Below, piece by piece: positions 61,105-64,000 of a stretch of DNA of 64,000 nucleotides (position 1 is its first letter; each line of letters begins with the position of its first letter). The translations under genes and the position numbers were made by a program. The stretch spans positions 1 to 64,000 of the forward strand of contig JAQWQB010000105.1 in NCBI GenBank assembly GCA_029245065.1, written 5' to 3'. Source of the stretch: Flavobacteriales bacterium (GTDB taxonomy: Bacteria > Bacteroidota > Bacteroidia > Flavobacteriales_D > Sanyastnellaceae). Below the pieces are notes generated by a model. It had not been told where the DNA came from, searched no databases, and saw only the letters and a program-made list of their open reading frames with translations.

Positions 61105-64000
61105 TTAATTCGTATATACCCCCTGCAAATTGGAAGGTAAAATGATCCTCACTTGCGTACCTTTTACGTGTTGGTCAGCATCTTTAACTTCATAAGGACC
61201 AATAAGTTCGACGTTTTTACCGGTCATCTTTTTTATCAGTTCTATTCGTCCTGAAGTAATGCTCATGCCTTGGGAGATGTGGTCTTCACTAGCCATTTTG
61301 TTCTTCCGTGAAGTGTCAATACCGATGCCATTGTCTGTTATCGTAAATGCCACCACATCAGTCCCTTGCATAGCTATGTCTACGTTAATATGGCCAGGAT
61401 GTTCCATTGGAAGAATGCCGTGCCAAATGCTGTTCTCTAAGAAGGGTTGTAGCAGCATAGCTGGAACTTTAATACTCTCCTGGTCAACGTCTTCTTGAAT
61501 GGAGATGTCGTAATTGAACTTGTCTTTGAACCGCATGTGCTCCAAACCAAGGTACAGCTCCAAACGTTCAACCTCTTCTCTGAGGGAAGTGAAATTGACC
61601 TGTGAACTATCGAGATTTTTTCTAATCAGCTTCGCGAAGCTGCTCAAATACCGATTGGCAGATAGCCGATCTTGCCTGTTGATGTAGTACTGAATAGAGT
61701 TAAGCGCATTGAATATAAAGTGCCTATTCATACTGGAATTCAAGGTCTGTTGTTCCAACGAAAGCATCTTCGTTTTGTATTCGAGCCTCTCTTTTTCAAG
61801 CTTCTCAATTAGCGCCCTTCTTCGACGTGTGAAAATGAACCACGCAATAGCTAACACGGCAATTACCTCAAGCGCAATGAACCACCAAGAGAGCCAGAAC
61901 GGACTGCGAACAGTGAAATTGAGCAAGGTGGGCTCACTTCGCTGCCCCATTTCGTCAACCGCCCTGACCTGAAACGTATAGTCCTTGTAGGGAAGTTGAG
62001 AGTAGGTAGCAAAATTGGTCTCCGTAAGTGGTTCCCAATCATCATCTAGTCCAACCAGCTGGTACTGATAACGAATGCGTTCGGGATGGTGAAGATTCAA
62101 GCCATTGAAGAAAAACGTAAAATGATTATCAGTATGAGGTACATTGAGTTCTTCAGGCCAACTGCCATAACGGTGATTCGAAATTTTGAGCTTGTTCCAA
62201 TCTGGCTTTTCAAGATTGATTCTCACCTCAGCCAAGTGGATTTTAAGTTGCTCCTTCGCACTACTTCTTCTAAAAAATGAGAGGTCAATTCTCGTTAATG
62301 CTTCACTGGTGCCGAATAACAAGGCATCATTGGCAATAAGCGTGGCATTTTGATTGGTTTCCAAATAGATTAAACCATCGTGCTTGCCAATGTGCCTCCA
62401 AGTAGGGATGTCAACGGTTGCGTTTGCACTGTAGAACAGTCCATCATTTGTGCCCAACCACATGCCTTCGCCCTCTGGCTGGATGAAATTGATATGGTTG
62501 GCACCGAAGCCTCCTTCCAATTCAAGTCGTTCAATTTCATTGTTTGCCGTAATCTTACAAAGTCCACTTTCTGTTCCAACCCACAGGTTGTTGTCTGGCC
62601 CCAATTCCAAACAGAATACAGAGTTATCTGGAAGTCCTTTGGATTCGTCGAAATAGGTCGTGTTTGAACCGTCAAAAGAGTAAACACCTTTACTGGTGGC
62701 GATCCATAACGCACCGCTTTCGCCCCGTAAAATGGACCTTACTTTTACTGATGGGATGAACTCAATTTGAACAAACCGATCGGTTTCCGGCATGTACCGA
62801 ACAAGTCCGCGTGCCGTCCCCACCCACAACTTGCCATCATCTTCAGACAATAAGCTAATGACTTGTTTATGCGGCAACCCTGCTGATTTGCCATAGGTCA
62901 CGAATTCTTGCCCAACCATTTTGCTGAGACCGCCGGAAGTACCGAACCAAAAGTTACCAGAAGTATCTTTTTCGGAGCACCAAACTCGCGTGCTTTTCAG
63001 GCCGCTTTCAATACCGTAGTACTCAGATTCCGAGCCACTTTTTCGAGTAATGCCATTGTCATAAGTGCTGTACCAAAAAGTGGAATCATTCTCTTGTAAA
63101 ATAGACATGACGATGTTTCCATTCAGTCCGTCGTTGGAGTTGAAATGGGTCACACCATCGCCACAATACTTGGCAATTCCAGCACCATTGGAGCCAATCC
63201 AAATGTCTCCTTCGATTCCCTGGAGAATGGCCCGGATGTCGGCAGTTTGTAATCCGTCAGATTCCCTAAACGAAGTAATCTTGCCTTCCGGATTCATCCG
63301 AGAAAAACCGTCCCTAGATTTAATGAGCAACCCGCCATCTGTTCCCACAGATACCCCAGTAATGTTTTCGCTCACGAGGCCTTCTTCCACAGACCATTGC
63401 GTTTGCTTTCCATCTTTGTAATGAAGTAACCCTTTGCCCACAGTGGCTAGGTAAACGCCTCCTTCACCATCGGGGGCACCGTCCATTACTACTGCGTTGA
63501 TCTGCGATTGATCAATCAAGTTGAACATGGTATCCTTGGTGAGTTGGTAGGTCGAAGATTTCGTAACAACGTAGTGGATGTCGTTTTGCTCAAAAATGCG
63601 CTTCACATGTGCGTCATCGAGTAAAGAAGCGTCTAGGGCTACTTGCAAGCTGTCTTTGTAGACCAAAATACCGCGTTCTGTAGCAATCCACAAGGTGTTT
63701 TTTTCAGCATAGAAATCATTGACTTGAGCATTTCCGATTTCTTTGGGAAAGCTGACGGATTTAAAATTTCGACCATCGTAAAAAGTGATTCCTCCTAGGG
63801 AACCAAAGACAATAGTAGAGTCTCCTACTTCAGAAATGCAATTGACTGGATTTCCGTAGAGGCCATCTTTTCTTGAGAAGTTGTCGAATTCTCTTCCGTT
63901 GAACCTACTAACACCTCCCAGCGTTCCAACCCACAAATACCCCAGGTGGTCTTGATGCAGGCATCGTACCTGAGATTGAGCGAGTCCTTCAGCGGTGTTC
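61105..64000 (-). CDS. Two-component sensor: beta-propeller (Reg_prop), Y_Y_Y, LytS-type histidine kinase (5' end outside window)
   Basis: The frame is open to the window edge; before the TTG at 63936 it continues in family-like fashion (NTAEGLAQSQVRCLHQDHLG, then YLWVGT), so the true start lies beyond. About 20 Reg_prop-like blades ((L/I)W(I/V)GT..GG..) form periplasmic beta-propellers. A Y_Y_Y domain (YRFQVRAVD-like YTFQVRAVDEMGQ) and one membrane helix (WWFIALEVIAVLAIAWFIF) follow, with a coiled coil after it. The cytoplasmic part is a His_kinase/HATPase of the LytS type (NRHFIFNALNSIQ with phospho-His; ITDNGIGID). It lacks a fused response regulator, so a LytTR-type partner is expected elsewhere. 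Ligand unknown. Confidence 0.92.
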   Translation of the reverse strand, partial: NTAEGLAQSQVRCLHQDHLGYLWVGTLGGVSRFNGREFDNFSRKDGLYGNPVNCISEVGDSTIVFGSLGGITFYDGRNFKSVSFPKEIGNAQVNDFYAEKNTLWIATERGILVYKDSLQVALDASLLDDAHVKRIFEQNDIHYVVTKSSTYQLTKDTMFNLIDQSQINAVVMDGAPDGEGGVYLATVGKGLLHYKDGKQTQWSVEEGLVSENITGVSVGTDGGLLIKSRDGFSRMNPEGKITSFRESDGLQTADIRAILQGIEGDIWIGSNGAGIAKYCGDGVTHFNSNDGLNGNIVMSILQENDSTFWYSTYDNGITRKSGSESEYYGIESGLKSTRVWCSEKDTSGNFWFGTSGGLSKMVGQEFVTYGKSAGLPHKQVISLLSEDDGKLWVGTARGLVRYMPETDRFVQIEFIPSVKVRSILRGESGALWIATSKGVYSFDGSNTTYFDESKGLPDNSVFCLELGPDNNLWVGTESGLCKITANNEIERLELEGGFGANHINFIQPEGEGMWLGTNDGLFYSANATVDIPTWRHIGKHDGLIYLETNQNATLIANDALLFGTSEALTRIDLSFFRRSSAKEQLKIHLAEVRINLEKPDWNKLKISNHRYGSWPEELNVPHTDNHFTFFFNGLNLHHPERIRYQYQLVGLDDDWEPLTETNFATYSQLPYKDYTFQVRAVDEMGQRSEPTLLNFTVRSPFWLSWWFIALEVIAVLAIAWFIFTRRRRALIEKLEKERLEYKTKMLSLEQQTLNSSMNRHFIFNALNSIQYYINRQDRLSANRYLSSFAKLIRKNLDSSQVNFTSLREEVERLELYLGLEHMRFKDKFNYDISIQEDVDQESIKVPAMLLQPFLENSIWHGILPMEHPGHINVDIAMQGTDVVAFTITDNGIGIDTSRKNKMASEDHISQGMSITSGRIELIKKMTGKNVELIGPYEVKDADQHVKGTQVRIILPSNLQGVYTN

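Noticed and set aside
1-64000. tRNA, rRNA, CRISPR arrays, insertion sequences or prophage
   Set aside because: No tRNA cloverleaf, rRNA stretch, regularly spaced direct repeats, transposase or phage structural gene was found by reading. A tRNAscan-SE/Infernal run would settle this for small RNAs.

Overview
This window looks like chromosomal DNA of a member of the Bacteroidota, most likely order Flavobacteriales (a Cryomorphaceae/Crocinitomicaceae-type relative; the family is a guess). The support is seen in the sequence. At least seven proteins or remnants carry type IX secretion (T9SS) tails, one of the gliding-motility C-terminal type. There are TonB-dependent receptors with carboxypeptidase-like N-terminal domains, families largely confined to the phylum (DUF4296, DUF6495, HYC_CC_PP, HU-CCDC81 plus SPOR), and promoters of the TTTG/TAnnTTTG type. 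No rRNA, tRNA, transposase, phage gene or CRISPR array was found. The standard bacterial code fits: TGA ends many intact genes.

Layout. 1-1.0 kb: 3' end of thiL, then a gene-free stretch packed with small repeats. 1.0-7.8 kb (minus): a decayed T9SS protein, a helical-repeat protein, uvrC and a large CotH/lamin-tail T9SS protein. 8-12.2 kb (plus): an epimerase, a DUF1361 membrane protein, a GT2 transferase, dihydroorotase and a DUF4296 lipoprotein. 12.2-18.6 kb (mostly minus): an rRNA pseudouridine synthase, YraN, a truncated DUF1761 remnant, a serine hydrolase with T9SS tail, a GT4 transferase and glycyl-tRNA synthetase. 18.7-26.5 kb (plus): gpsA, a 1297-residue gliding-type surface protein, an S9 lipoprotein peptidase and DUF6495. 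26.5-31.8 kb (minus): TonB receptor, kdsB, HU/SPOR protein and HAD phosphatase in one apparent operon, flanked by a repeat and a second decayed copy of the phosphatase tail. 31.9-37.2 kb: dprA (plus), then a minus cluster of periplasmic protein, cation/proton antiporter, HPt protein and an HPt-like protein without the phospho-histidine, then rseP. 37.4-41.3 kb (plus): PBP1A with a zinc-ribbon-like insert and a 3-oxoacid CoA-transferase pair. 41.3-43.2 kb (minus): folB and gltX. 43.4-50.7 kb (plus): ssb, the succinate dehydrogenase operon, and a three-gene putative metal-uptake unit (HYC_CC_PP, HMA protein, TonB receptor). 50.7-53.3 kb (minus): a frameshifted beta-helix T9SS protein and another T9SS protein. 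53.3-60.6 kb: a DNA-damage-tolerance cluster (radical SAM protein, DnaE-type polymerase, SRAP/YedK, DinB). 60.7-64 kb (minus): a small acidic lipoprotein and a beta-propeller/LytS-type sensor kinase cut by the window edge.

Themes worth attention: (i) two T9SS cargo genes have lost the sorting tail by a single change (nonsense at 1074-1076, frameshift near 51110); (ii) a 225-bp noncoding repeat occurs twice at about 89% identity, and one copy directly abuts a duplicated gene tail; (iii) a tandem HPt/pseudo-HPt pair is joined to an antiporter; (iv) PBP1A has a four-cysteine insert; (v) a metal-handling operon and a polymerase cluster hang together as functional units; (vi) several promoters lie 3-4 bases before the start codon, which predicts leaderless mRNAs.
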